The translations under genes and the position numbers were made by a program. A stretch of 64,000 nucleotides of DNA from Pseudonocardia sp. TRM90224 (GTDB taxonomy: Bacteria; Actinomycetota; Actinomycetes; Mycobacteriales; Pseudonocardiaceae), in assembly GCF_021245725.1 (NCBI RefSeq), contig NZ_JAJGSX010000003.1, forward strand, positions 496,001 through 560,000. Reading direction: 5' to 3'. The notes under the pieces were generated by a model. It was not told where the DNA came from. It did no database searches and saw only the letters and a program-made list of their open reading frames with translations. Positions 1 through 6,948 of this stretch are shown in pieces. Numbering within the stretch: position 1 is the stretch's first letter; every line of letters starts with the position of its first letter.

Positions 1-646
1 TAAGGACCCGGCGCAGGTCGGCGACGTCGATCGCGCCGTTCGCGTCGGCAGCCACCTCCTCCAGCGCGGACGTCCCGAGGCCGAGCAGGCGCAGCGAGCG
101 GTCGATCGTCCCGTGCCGTTCGATGCCGGCGACCACCCGAACGCGAGGTGCGCCGTGCAGGCCGTCGCGTTCGACGTCCCAGCCGGCGCGGGCGAGCACG
201 TCGTGCCGTCCGGTCGCGATGCCGACGGTGTTGGCGGCCTGGCCGCCGGTGACGAACCCGACGGTCGAGCCCTCCGGCAGGCCGAGCAGCGTCGTCAACC
301 AGCCTGCGGCCGCCTCCTCCGCGGCTGCGGCCGCAGGGGAGAGCACCGCGTTGAACGCGTTCTGGTCCCAGCCGGTCGCGAGGATGTCCGCGGCCGACGC
401 CGCCGGCAGCGCGCCGCCGGTCACGAACCCGAAGTACCGCGGCCCGGCGGAGGCGACGAGGCCGGGCTCCGCCGCCGCAACCAGCGCTTCGACGACGTCC
501 GCGGCCGGTGTCGGGGTGCTGGGCAGCGGGCCGCCGAAGGCCGCGCGGACCGCGTCGTCGCCGGCCGCGGCCTGCACCCGACGTTCCGGCAGCTCCGCCC
601 GGTAGGCGGCGGCGACGGCGGCGGCTCGTGCGAAGAGATCGTCCAC
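1..646 (-). CDS. Pyridoxal-phosphate-dependent decarboxylase (group II amino-acid decarboxylase family), N-terminal part
   Basis: The 3' end lies beyond the window; 215 codons are visible from a GTG at 646. The translation has the landmark GPRYFGFVTGG (about residues 72-82) and a later GFVTGGQAANT segment, both typical of the large domain of glutamate/aromatic amino-acid decarboxylases. The PLP lysine would lie outside the window. The family removes the carboxyl group of amino acids; the substrate cannot be told from this part. The start is 14 nt after the stop of the SnoaL-like gene on the same strand, so the two are probably co-transcribed from the divergent promoter near 1080. No clear ribosome binding site precedes the GTG, and a slightly different start is possible. 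Confidence 0.85.
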   Translation of the reverse strand, partial: MDDLFARAAAVAAAYRAELPERRVQAAAGDDAVRAAFGGPLPSTPTPAADVVEALVAAAEPGLVASAGPRYFGFVTGGALPAASAADILATGWDQNAFNAVLSPAAAAAEEAAAGWLTTLLGLPEGSTVGFVTGGQAANTVGIATGRHDVLARAGWDVERDGLHGAPRVRVVAGIERHGTIDRSLRLLGLGTSALEEVAADANGAIDVADLRRVL

Positions 647-660
647 GGTGCGACGGTAGA

Positions 661-1062
661 TCAGGCTCGTTCCCGTGCGGGTGACACGCACCGCTCCGCG
701 ATCCGCCAACCGTCGGCGCAGCGGACCACCCGGTCCCGGTACGTGACGGAGCCGGCGGTGCCGTCGGCGCGCACGCCGATGCCCTTGGAGGCCACCGTGA
801 CGGTGCCATCGGGCAGCTCGGTGACCAGGATGTTCGTGACGTGGTGGCCCACGGGGTTCATCGGGTGGTCGGCGAAGGCCTCGGTGGCGGCGCGGAACTC
901 CGCGATGCTCCGCAGGGGCCGTTGGCCGAGCGCGCTGACGTCGTAGACGGCGTCGGGGGTGAAGAGCTCGTCGAGACGGCCGAGGTCGCCGGAGTCGACG
1001 AGGTGTCCGTGCATGGCGAGGAGGTGGTGGATGGCGAGGGTGTCATCGGCGGTGAGGGGCAC
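661..1062 (-). CDS. SnoaL/NTF2-like fold protein (133 aa)
   Basis: The length and pattern (helical N-terminus, ELFTPDAVYDVS around residues 32-43, then alternating strands ending in DGWRIAERCVSP) match the SnoaL-like polyketide-cyclase/NTF2 superfamily, small cone-shaped domains that bind hydrophobic ligands. The actual ligand or reaction is unknown. It starts with GTG at 1062, only 6 nt after a TAGCTT hexamer (1069-1074, minus strand), and has no Shine-Dalgarno, so translation is probably leaderless. It is divergent from a MarR regulator and upstream of the PLP decarboxylase; regulation by that MarR through the dyad at 1080-1097 is likely. Confidence 0.8.
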   Translation of the reverse strand: MPLTADDTLAIHHLLAMHGHLVDSGDLGRLDELFTPDAVYDVSALGQRPLRSIAEFRAATEAFADHPMNPVGHHVTNILVTELPDGTVTVASKGIGVRADGTAGSVTYRDRVVRCADGWRIAERCVSPARERA

Positions 1063-1068
1063 ACGCCG

Positions 1069-1097
1069 AAGCTACGAAGTTGACAGCATGCTGTCAA
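1069..1097 (-). promoter_or_regulatory. Promoter overlapped by a perfect 18-bp operator dyad
   Basis: TTGACAGCATGCTGTCAA at 1080-1097 is a perfect palindrome. On the minus strand its TTGACA is a consensus -35, followed after exactly 17 nt by TAGCTT (1074-1069) and after 6 nt by the GTG of the SnoaL-like gene. Each arm also reads TTGACA on its own strand. A MarR dimer bound here would block the -35 of the minus-strand operon and sit close upstream of its own gene. Confidence 0.75.
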
Positions 1098-1132
1098 TAT
1101 TGCCCTGATGGTGCGAATGGCACCCTCACGCC

Positions 1133-1603
1133 ATGGCGGAGGAACCGGACCAGGTGCCGACGGCGGCCGAACTGCTCGACTTCATGCGGGTCGTCGCAGG
1201 CCTCAACCGCTCGCTGCTCGCCGTCGGGGAGGAGATCGCCGCCGCGGCGGACCTCAGCCATGCCCGCAGCGTCTGCCTGCAGGAGATCGCCGACGAGCCG
1301 CGCACCGTCGCCTCCATCGCGGCGCGGCTCGACACCGCTCGCCAGTCCGTGCAGCGGGTCGCCGACCTGCTGGTCGCCGGCGGGATGGCCCGGTATGCGG
1401 AGAATCCGCGCCATCGTCGGGCGAAGCTGTTGACGGTGACGCCGGCCGGCCGGGCGGCACTCGACCGGATGAGCGAGGCCCATCACCGCTGGGTGCTCGC
1501 AGCCGCCGACAACCTCGCCACCGCCGACGTGGGCGATCTGTCCGGCCGGCTGCGGGCCGTCCAGGAGGCAGTCAGTGGTACGCGCCCGGCCGCACGATCA
1601 TGA
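1133..1603 (+). CDS. MarR-family transcriptional regulator (156 aa)
   Basis: The winged helix-turn-helix is visible around residues 45-100 (EIADEPRTVASIAARLDTARQSVQRVADLLVAGG, then the wing RRAKLLTVTPAGRAAL). MarR dimers usually repress a divergent gene and their own gene and release DNA on binding a small aromatic ligand. The divergent target here would be the SnoaL-like/PLP decarboxylase unit, and the 18-bp dyad between them is the obvious operator. Its 3' end overlaps the convergent membrane-protein gene by 32 bp. Confidence 0.85.
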   Translation: MAEEPDQVPTAAELLDFMRVVAGLNRSLLAVGEEIAAAADLSHARSVCLQEIADEPRTVASIAARLDTARQSVQRVADLLVAGGMARYAENPRHRRAKLLTVTPAGRAALDRMSEAHHRWVLAAADNLATADVGDLSGRLRAVQEAVSGTRPAARS

Positions 1604-2036
1604 GGACGACCACGGCGGCCCAGAGCAGGTTGTAGATCCCGCTGAGCATGCCGAGCATGCGCAGGCGCCTGCCGTCGTCGGGTTCGGTGAGCGCCAGCCG
1701 CTGCCGCGGGAGGATCAGCAGCGCCAGTACGAGGCCGGCGGCGAGCGTCAGCACCATCGAGATGTTGATCCAGATCTCGCCCATCCGGCCCTGGACGACC
1801 GCCAGCACGATCCCGATCACCGGGACGGCGATGCCGATCAACCCGTACACCCGGGTGATCCGGTGCAGCATCACGGCGACGGCAGGGTTGCGTTCCGTCG
1901 GGGCCTCGGCGGGGCCGCCGGCCGCAACGGCGACGGCCACGGGCGCGTAGCGGGGGAACAGGCTCGTGGCGACGGCCGAGCCGCCGACGAACACGATCCC
2001 GGCGAGCACGTGCAACGACAGCAGTAGGCCTTCCAC
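1572..2036 (-). CDS. Small integral membrane protein, four predicted TM helices (154 aa)
   Basis: The GTG at 2036 is chosen because GAGGAG sits just upstream. A much longer open frame to 2726 would run through the MarR gene in another frame and is not credible. Four hydrophobic stretches are seen: LLLSLHVLAGIVFVGG, a segment with VYGLIGIAVPVIGIVLAVV, ISMVLTLAAGLVLALLIL and IYNLLWAAVVVLMIV. The layout resembles small DUF2269/CopD-like membrane proteins, but the function is unknown. Two tandem dyads (2056-2100) lie between its start and the stop of the upstream MarR gene, so it is probably that regulator's target. Confidence 0.75.
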   Translation of the reverse strand: MEGLLLSLHVLAGIVFVGGSAVATSLFPRYAPVAVAVAAGGPAEAPTERNPAVAVMLHRITRVYGLIGIAVPVIGIVLAVVQGRMGEIWINISMVLTLAAGLVLALLILPRQRLALTEPDDGRRLRMLGMLSGIYNLLWAAVVVLMIVRPGAYH

Positions 2037-2055
2037 GGCGACTCCTCGCTCCGCA

Positions 2056-2100
2056 ACCTTCAGATGATCTGAAGGTAGCAGAGCTTCAGGTGACCTGAAG
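2056..2100 (-). promoter_or_regulatory. Two tandem operator-like dyads
   Basis: ACCTTCAGATGATCTGAAGG (2056-2075, with one further T) and CTTCAGGTGACCTGAAG (2084-2100) are two odd-centred palindromes with the same CTTCAG/CTGAAG arms, their centres 26 bp apart. They occupy the gap between the MarR gene ending at 2108 and the membrane-protein start at 2036. The pattern suggests cooperative binding by two MarR dimers. Confidence 0.7.
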
Positions 2101-2107
2101 GAGGGGA

Positions 2108-2551
2108 TCAGTCGTTCGGCGGGAAGAGCCCGCGCACGGTGTCGCCGATCTGCTGCTGGATCGGGTCCGCCTCGGGCCCGAAGAGCTGCGCGTCGACCCG
2201 CGCCACCGCGGACATCGCGGCCCGGAGCAGGCGGGCACCCTCGTCCGTCATCTCGATCGTCGACGCCGAGCCGGCGCGGGCGGTGCTGTCGCGGACCAGT
2301 CCGGCGGCAGCGAGCGCGTTCACCGCGGTGTGCACGCTCTGCACGGTGATGCCCGACATCCGGGCGAGGTCGCTGAACGACACCCCCGGCACGCCGTGGA
2401 TGTGGCCGAGCAGGCCGAGCCGGCTGATCGTCAGCCCGAGCGGAGCGAGCTCCGACGAGAGCGCGTTCTCGATCCTCCGGGCCAGCGTCAGCAGCACGAT
2501 GGACGTGCTGCTGGCCCCGGCGGGCCCGGGACGCTCGTTGTCGGAAGCCAC
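2108..2551 (-). CDS. MarR-family transcriptional regulator (147 aa)
   Basis: The core GLTISRLGLLGHIHGVPGVSFSDLARMSGITVQSVHTAVNALAAAGLV is a winged helix-turn-helix of the MarR type. I start at the GTG at 2551, preceded by GGGAG. The frame stays open to 2629, but that extension would translate the arm of a dyad repeat (2588-2648). The likely target is the downstream membrane-protein gene through the two dyads after its stop codon; it may also act on the divergent P450 operon. Confidence 0.8.
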   Translation of the reverse strand: MASDNERPGPAGASSTSIVLLTLARRIENALSSELAPLGLTISRLGLLGHIHGVPGVSFSDLARMSGITVQSVHTAVNALAAAGLVRDSTARAGSASTIEMTDEGARLLRAAMSAVARVDAQLFGPEADPIQQQIGDTVRGLFPPND

Positions 2552-2587
2552 CGCGCCAGTCTCCCGCACCAGGACGGACGTCCGACT

Positions 2588-2648
2588 TCCCCATCGTTCT
2601 GGGTGGATGCGCGCCTGCGGAGCGCGCATCCACCCAAAACGGTGGGGA
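2588..2648. repeat. Family A dyad repeat, divergent-position variant (A1)
   Basis: A 61-bp inverted repeat. The outer arms TCCCCATCGTTCT and AAAACGGTGGGGA are those of family A (other copies at 49545, 51591 and 55194) with two mismatches. The inner stem is different: GGGTGGATGCGCGC pairs perfectly with 2622-2635 around a 7-nt loop. Unlike the other three copies it lies between divergently transcribed genes (MarR and P450), so it cannot serve as a terminator for both neighbours. Confidence 0.75.
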
Positions 2649-2673
2649 GATTCGTGGGCCCTGGGGAACTATG

Positions 2674-2689
2674 CGATAGGCGACTATCG
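2674..2689. promoter_or_regulatory. Operator-like dyad upstream of the P450
   Basis: CGATAG and CTATCG are separated by 4 nt, 50 bp upstream of the P450 start. This is a plausible regulator site; the candidates are the adjacent MarR or the TetR at the end of the P450 unit. Confidence 0.4.
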
Positions 2690-2738
2690 TTTGTCCCGTG
2701 AGCGCGCCATCGCGGCGCGTGATCATCGGGGAGGATCA

Positions 2739-3935
2739 GTGACCGAGACGCGAGAGCTTCCGCTGAGCATGCAACGGGAGGGCTTCGACCCGGCGCCCGC
2801 GCTTGCCGCCATCCGGGAGAACGAGGGCATCACCAAGGTCTCCACCGGGTTCGGGATCGACGCCTGGCTGATCACGCGCTACGCCGACGTGCGGGCCGTG
2901 CTCAGCGACCCGGCGACGTTCAGCAACTCCCGCGTCTCGGAGCTGCCGCTGCCCGGCGTCGACAAGATCAAGCGCAAGGAGCTCGCCGAGCGCCAGGCCG
3001 GCAACCTGCTCGCGCTCGACCCGCCCGCGCACGGCCGGCTGCGCCGCCTGCTGACCCCGGAGTTCACCCTGCGCCGCATCCGCCGGCTGGAGCCGCGGAT
3101 CGTCGAGATCGTCGACGAGCACCTCGACGCGATGGAGCGCAAGGGACCGCCCGCCGACCTGGTCGCCGACTTCGCGCTGCCGATCCCGTCGCTGGTGATC
3201 TGCGAGCTGCTCGGCGTCCCGTACTCCGACCGGGCCGGGTTCCAGGAGCGCAGCAACCGCCAGCTCGACCTCTCGGTGCCGCTCGACGAGCGGCTCGCGC
3301 TGCAGGAGGAGTCGCGCGACTACATGGCGACGCTCGTCGAGCGGGCGAAGGCCGATCCCGGCGAGGACATGCTCGGCATGCTGGTGCGCGAGCACGGCGA
3401 CGACCTCACCTCGGTCGAGCTGATCGGCATCGCCGGACTGCTGCTCATCGCGGGCCACGAGACGACGTCGAACATGCTCGGCCTCGGCACGCTCGCACTG
3501 CTGCAGCACCCCGACCAGCTCGCGATCGTCCGCGACCAGCCGGAGCGCGTCGACGCCGCGGTGGAGGAGCTGCTGCGCTGGCTGAGCATCGTGCACTCGG
3601 GAACTGGCAAGATCGCCACGAGGGACGTCGAGGTGGCCGGGCAGCTGATCAAGGAGGGCGAGTTCGTGATGTGCGCGTTGCCGACCGCGAACCGCGATCC
3701 CCAGCTGCGCTCCGAGCCGGACGAGCTCGACGTCACCCGCGGCGAGATCGGGCATCTCGCGTTCGGCCACGGCATCCACCACTGCCTCGGGGCGCCGCTG
3801 GCGCGCATGGAGCTGCGCACGGCGCTCCCGGCGTTGCTGAAGCGGTTCCCCGATCTGCGAGCCGTGTCGAGCACGCCCGACTTCCGCTCGTTCCACGTGA
3901 TCTACGGACTGACATCCATGGAGGTGGCTTGGTGA
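2739..3935 (+). CDS. Cytochrome P450 (398 aa)
   Basis: A bacterial class I P450: heme-thiolate monooxygenase taking electrons from a ferredoxin. Visible landmarks are the I-helix oxygen-binding motif AGHETTSNM, the K-helix ExxR (EELLR), and the heme loop FGHGIHHCLG with the cysteine ligand at about residue 349. The length is normal for the CYP105/107-like group. The start is the GTG at 2739 with GGGGAGGA just upstream; the frame is open far upstream but through the MarR gene. The ferredoxin gene overlaps its stop codon, so the pair is translationally coupled. The substrate is unknown. Confidence 0.93.
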   Translation: MTETRELPLSMQREGFDPAPALAAIRENEGITKVSTGFGIDAWLITRYADVRAVLSDPATFSNSRVSELPLPGVDKIKRKELAERQAGNLLALDPPAHGRLRRLLTPEFTLRRIRRLEPRIVEIVDEHLDAMERKGPPADLVADFALPIPSLVICELLGVPYSDRAGFQERSNRQLDLSVPLDERLALQEESRDYMATLVERAKADPGEDMLGMLVREHGDDLTSVELIGIAGLLLIAGHETTSNMLGLGTLALLQHPDQLAIVRDQPERVDAAVEELLRWLSIVHSGTGKIATRDVEVAGQLIKEGEFVMCALPTANRDPQLRSEPDELDVTRGEIGHLAFGHGIHHCLGAPLARMELRTALPALLKRFPDLRAVSSTPDFRSFHVIYGLTSMEVAW

Positions 3936-4123
3936 GCAAGCTGGCGGTCAACAAGGACTTCTGCATCGGCGCGGGGCTGTGCGTGCTGACCGACGCCGAC
4001 GTCTTCGACCAGGACGACGACGGCATCGTCACGTTGCTCGTCGACGACCCGGGCGACGGGCCCTCGATCAAGGAGGCAGTGGCGAACTGCCCGTCGGGTG
4101 CGTTGTCGCTCGTCGACGAGTAA
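3932..4123 (+). CDS. [3Fe-4S]-type ferredoxin, P450 redox partner (63 aa)
   Basis: The cysteine pattern is C11-x2-A14-x2-C17 with C53-P54. Replacement of the second cysteine by Ala is the signature of the 3Fe-4S ferredoxins that accompany actinobacterial P450s. The GTG start overlaps the TGA of the P450 (GTGA), which ensures coupled synthesis. It would pass electrons from an unlinked ferredoxin reductase to the P450. Confidence 0.93.
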   Translation: MSKLAVNKDFCIGAGLCVLTDADVFDQDDDGIVTLLVDDPGDGPSIKEAVANCPSGALSLVDE

Positions 4124-4149
4124 CCCGCCTTTCCTGTTAGCGTGCGCCG

Positions 4150-4725
4150 GTGCGAGCGACACCGCGTAGGGCGGACGCCCGGCGCAACATCGCGCGCGTC
4201 CTCGACGCCGCACTGTCCGCGTTCGAGGAGGCCGGGCCGGACGTTCCGCTCGACGAGATCGCGCGCCGGGCCGGCGTCGGGATCGCGACGCTCTACCGGC
4301 TCTTCGGCGGCCGCGGCGCGCTGGTCAGGGCCGTCTTCGGGCAGCTGTTCGAGAAGCAGGTCGAACCGCTGGTCGCGACGGCGCGCGCGGCCGCGGACCC
4401 CGTCGACGGCCTGGTGGAGGCGCTGACGGCCACCGTCGAGGTGCTGATGGCCCACCAGCAGCTGCTCGCCGCGCTGCGGGAGGCGGGTGGTGTCTCGTTC
4501 GACGTCGCCGAGCGCTACCTGCTCCCGCTCGCTGAGGTGCTCACCGCGGCGCAGCGCGAAGGTCTGCTGCGCCGCGACCTGGAGATGCGCGACCTCGCGG
4601 CCGTCGTCGTGATGGTGCTGGCCACCGTGCACCTCCCGATCGGCCACACCCCCCACCGCCGCTACATAGCACTCCTGATAGCGGGGATGCGCACGAAAGA
4701 AGGCACCCTCCCGCCCCTGGACTAA
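4150..4725 (+). CDS. TetR-family transcriptional regulator (191 aa)
   Basis: The N-terminal helix-turn-helix VPLDEIARRAGVGIATLYRLFGGRGALVRAVF (about residues 33-64) is typical of TetR proteins. The C-terminal ligand domain contains an alpha-helical segment ending in a histidine-rich HLPIGHTPHRR. The start is a GTG at 4150, 6 nt after a TAGCGT hexamer (4138-4143), suggesting a leaderless transcript with its own promoter rather than read-through from the ferredoxin gene 26 bp upstream. It may regulate the P450 pair. It ends two bases before a family B terminator-like repeat. Confidence 0.85.
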   Translation: MRATPRRADARRNIARVLDAALSAFEEAGPDVPLDEIARRAGVGIATLYRLFGGRGALVRAVFGQLFEKQVEPLVATARAAADPVDGLVEALTATVEVLMAHQQLLAALREAGGVSFDVAERYLLPLAEVLTAAQREGLLRRDLEMRDLAAVVVMVLATVHLPIGHTPHRRYIALLIAGMRTKEGTLPPLD

Positions 4726-4726
4726 G

Positions 4727-4789
4727 CGTCGACAACGACGTTTTGGCTGTTGTGAGCGCTAACAAATCGCCAGAACGTCGTTGTCGACG
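4727..4789. terminator. Family B 63-bp dyad repeat, bidirectional terminator-like (B1)
   Basis: Arms CGTCGACAACGACGTT and AACGTCGTTGTCGACG enclose an inner stem GGCTGTT.../...GCC and a centre around AGCGCT. It fills the 65-bp gap between the TetR stop (4725) and the stop of the convergent XRE-cupin gene (4791). The other copies are at 13944 and 28545, with identical length and the same convergent setting. Confidence 0.75.
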
Positions 4790-4790
4790 G

Positions 4791-5363
4791 TCAACGCCGG
4801 CCCGGTTTGCGGCTGCGCATGTTCAGCGCGGCCACGTGGTAGCTGCATTCGACGCCGGCGTTGTTGGCGAAGCCGTGCGGCACGTCCGCGGCGAAGTAGA
4901 GGGAGTCGCCGGCGGTCAGGACGAGCTGCTCGGCGCCGATCGTCATGGTCAGCTCGCCCGCCTCGACGGCGATGAACTCGTGCGAGCCGGGCGCGTAGGC
5001 GGGGAAGGTCCCGGCGTCGCAGCCCGGCGGCAGCGTGGAGCGGATCCACTCGAAGTTCACGCCGGGGACGACCGGCGTGAGGATGATCCGCCGCCAGCCG
5101 CCCGGCTCGTCGGCGATGTCCTGGTCGGCGGCCCTGCGCAGCACGACACCGCGGTCGAGCTGGCCGGTGAGCAGGTCGGTCAGGCGCGTGCCGAGCCCGC
5201 CCGCGATCCGGTCGAGCACAACGATCGTCGCCGCCTTCTCCCCTCGCTCGACGGACGACAGCATGCTCACGCTCACATCGCACCGCTCGGCGAGCCCGTT
5301 GAGCGTCAGCCCGCGTTCGAGACGCAGGTCACGGACACGTTCTCCGAGCACTTCGAGGTCCAC
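4791..5363 (-). CDS. XRE-family regulator with C-terminal cupin domain (190 aa)
   Basis: The N-terminal helix-turn-helix is LGERVRDLRLERGLTLNGLAERCDVSVSMLSSVERGEKAATIVVLDRIAGGLG (about residues 5-57). The C-terminal cupin beta barrel contains YAPGSHEFIAVEAGELTM and GDSLYFAADVPHGFAN. This two-domain layout is known in PuuR/SutR-like regulators, which sense a small metabolite in the cupin. The GTG at 5363 is 7 nt after TACTAT on the same strand, so the message is probably leaderless. It is divergent from the GNAT acetyltransferase, its likely target besides itself. Confidence 0.88.
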   Translation of the reverse strand: MDLEVLGERVRDLRLERGLTLNGLAERCDVSVSMLSSVERGEKAATIVVLDRIAGGLGTRLTDLLTGQLDRGVVLRRAADQDIADEPGGWRRIILTPVVPGVNFEWIRSTLPPGCDAGTFPAYAPGSHEFIAVEAGELTMTIGAEQLVLTAGDSLYFAADVPHGFANNAGVECSYHVAALNMRSRKPGRR

Positions 5364-5366
5364 GTG

Positions 5367-5396
5367 CGCTATAGTAGCGACTGATTCTGCTATAGC
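5367..5396. promoter_or_regulatory. Divergent promoter with repeated GCTAT operator half-sites
   Basis: CGCTATAGTAGCG (5367-5379) is a dyad with 3-nt centre; its minus-strand TACTAT (5376-5371) lies 7 nt before the XRE-cupin start. GCTATAGC (5389-5396) is a second dyad on the acetyltransferase side, and CTGCTATG overlaps that gene's ATG. The repeated half-sites suggest control of both genes by the XRE-cupin protein. Confidence 0.55.
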
Positions 5397-5412
5397 GGAA
5401 AGGGTCTCTGCT

Positions 5413-5967
5413 ATGTCGACCGCAGTCGCAACCGTCCGGCAGGCGTGGCCGGAGGACATGAACGCCGTCTGCGAGATCTACCGCCACTACGTCGACACCA
5501 CCACCGCGACGTTCGAGATCGACGCGCCGGACGTCCGGGAATGGTCGACGCGGTTCTGGCGGATCGCCGAGACGGGGCTGCCGTTCCTCGTCGCCGAGAT
5601 CGACGGCCGGGTGGCCGGGTACGCGTTCTGCAAACCCTGGAACGCGCGGGCCGCGTACCGCTGGACGGTCGAGGACTCCGTATACGTCGCGCCGTGGGCG
5701 ACGGGCCGCGGGGTGGGTGGCGCGCTGCTCGACTCGCTGCTCGCGATGTGCGCCGCGGCGGGGGTGCGCGAGGTGATCGCGGTGGTCGTCGACACCGGCG
5801 ACCCGCGCTCGCTCGCGCTGCACCAGCGCCACGGCTTCACCGAGACCGGCAGGCTGGCCGACGTCGGGTTCAAGAAGGACACCTGGCTCGACACCGTTCT
5901 GCTCCAGCGCAGTCTGCGGGTAGCTTCGGCCGGGTGCGCGACCTCGAGCAGTTCCGCACCGAGCTGA
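5413..5967 (+). CDS. GNAT N-acetyltransferase, phosphinothricin acetyltransferase-like (184 aa)
   Basis: The start region IYRHYVDTTTATFE and the acetyl-CoA loop VYVAPWATGRGVGGALLDSLL (about residues 91-111), followed by LHQRHGFTETGRL and DVGFKKDTWLDTV, match the Pat/Bar/YncA-type subgroup of GNAT enzymes. These acetylate the amino group of phosphinothricin or of amino acids such as methionine analogues. The ATG at 5413 is preceded by GGAAAGGG. The last 34 bp overlap the start of the sigma-factor gene; the tail SAGCATSSSSAPS is probably just that overlap. Confidence 0.88.
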   Translation: MSTAVATVRQAWPEDMNAVCEIYRHYVDTTTATFEIDAPDVREWSTRFWRIAETGLPFLVAEIDGRVAGYAFCKPWNARAAYRWTVEDSVYVAPWATGRGVGGALLDSLLAMCAAAGVREVIAVVVDTGDPRSLALHQRHGFTETGRLADVGFKKDTWLDTVLLQRSLRVASAGCATSSSSAPS

Positions 5968-6878
5968 CGGGCTACAGCTACCGCATGCTCGGCTCCGCCT
6001 TCGAGGCGGAGGACGCCGTGCAGGAGGCGATGGTCCGCGCCTGGCGCAACATCGACACGTACGACGAGGAGCGCGCACCGCTGCGGGCGTGGATCTACCG
6101 GATCACCACGAACGTCTGCATCGACATGCTGCGCAGCGCGCAGCGCCGCGCACGGGCGATGGACCTCGGTCCGGCGACGGCGCTGGGTGCCGGCCTCGGG
6201 GCGCCGCTGCCGGAGAACCGCTGGCTGCGGCCCGTGCCCGACGCGATGGTGCTGCCCTTCGACGGCGACCCGGCCGACATCGCCGCGCAGCGCGAGACGA
6301 TCCGGCTCGCGTTCGTGGCCGCGCTGCAGCACCTGCCGCCGCGCCAGCGCGCGGCGCTGATCCTCTGCGACGTCCTGTGCTGGTCGGCGGTCGAGGCCGC
6401 GGCAATGCTGGACACGACGGCCGCCGGCATCTCCAGTGCGTTGCAGCGGGCCCGCGCCACGCTCGCGACCCGCGACATCAGGGCGGGCGAGCCCTACGCG
6501 CCGATGGACGGGGTGCAGCAGGAATTCCTCGCGCGGTACGTGAAGGCGTTCGAGAGCCATGACGTCGCGACCCTCGTGGAGCTGCTGCACGAGGACGTCG
6601 TGACGTCGATGCCGCCGTTCCGGTGGTGGTTGCGGGGTCGCGAGACGGTGCGGGCCGTCCTCACGTTCGGCGACGCCTGCAAGGACGACCGGCTGGTCCC
6701 GACGGTCGCCAACGGCTCGCCGGCCTTCGGTCAGTACCGCCCCGACGAAGACGGCCGGCTCGTGCCGTTCGCGCTGCTCGTGCTGGAGATCCGCGACGGC
6801 GCGATCGTCGAGGAGTTCACCGACCTCGACGGCGCGCGGCTGTTCCCGCTGTTCGGGTTGCCGTCGGAGATCGCCTGA
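5934..6878 (+). CDS. SigG-type (TIGR02960) ECF sigma factor with C-terminal SnoaL-like domain (314 aa)
   Basis: Sigma region 2 is visible as LTGYSYRMLGSAFEAEDAVQEAMVRAWRN (about residues 9-37), followed by APLRAWIYRITTNVCIDMLR. Region 4 is LPPRQRAALILCDVLCWSAVEAAAMLDTTAAGISSALQRARATL. From about residue 190 a SnoaL-like domain follows (YVKAFESHDVATLVELLHEDVVTSMPPF), ending in LFPLFGLP. In this family the extra domain replaces or supplements a separate anti-sigma factor. The GTG start lies inside the acetyltransferase gene, 7 nt after TAGCTT (5921-5926). A close paralogue lies at 32345. Confidence 0.88.
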   Translation: MRDLEQFRTELTGYSYRMLGSAFEAEDAVQEAMVRAWRNIDTYDEERAPLRAWIYRITTNVCIDMLRSAQRRARAMDLGPATALGAGLGAPLPENRWLRPVPDAMVLPFDGDPADIAAQRETIRLAFVAALQHLPPRQRAALILCDVLCWSAVEAAAMLDTTAAGISSALQRARATLATRDIRAGEPYAPMDGVQQEFLARYVKAFESHDVATLVELLHEDVVTSMPPFRWWLRGRETVRAVLTFGDACKDDRLVPTVANGSPAFGQYRPDEDGRLVPFALLVLEIRDGAIVEEFTDLDGARLFPLFGLPSEIA

Positions 6879-6948
6879 CCGGGACCGATGAGATCCGGGT
6901 CGTGGCCCCGTAGTAGGTGCGAACGGGCTACGACAAGGAGATCAGCAA

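Noticed and set aside
113..946. Plus-strand frames over the first kilobase
   Set aside because: They are shadows of the minus-strand PLP decarboxylase and SnoaL-like gene, which show clear family motifs.
2139..2738. N-terminal extension of the P450 by 200 codons
   Set aside because: The extension is antisense to the MarR gene and crosses a dyad repeat; the GTG at 2739 has a good ribosome binding site and gives the normal P450 length.
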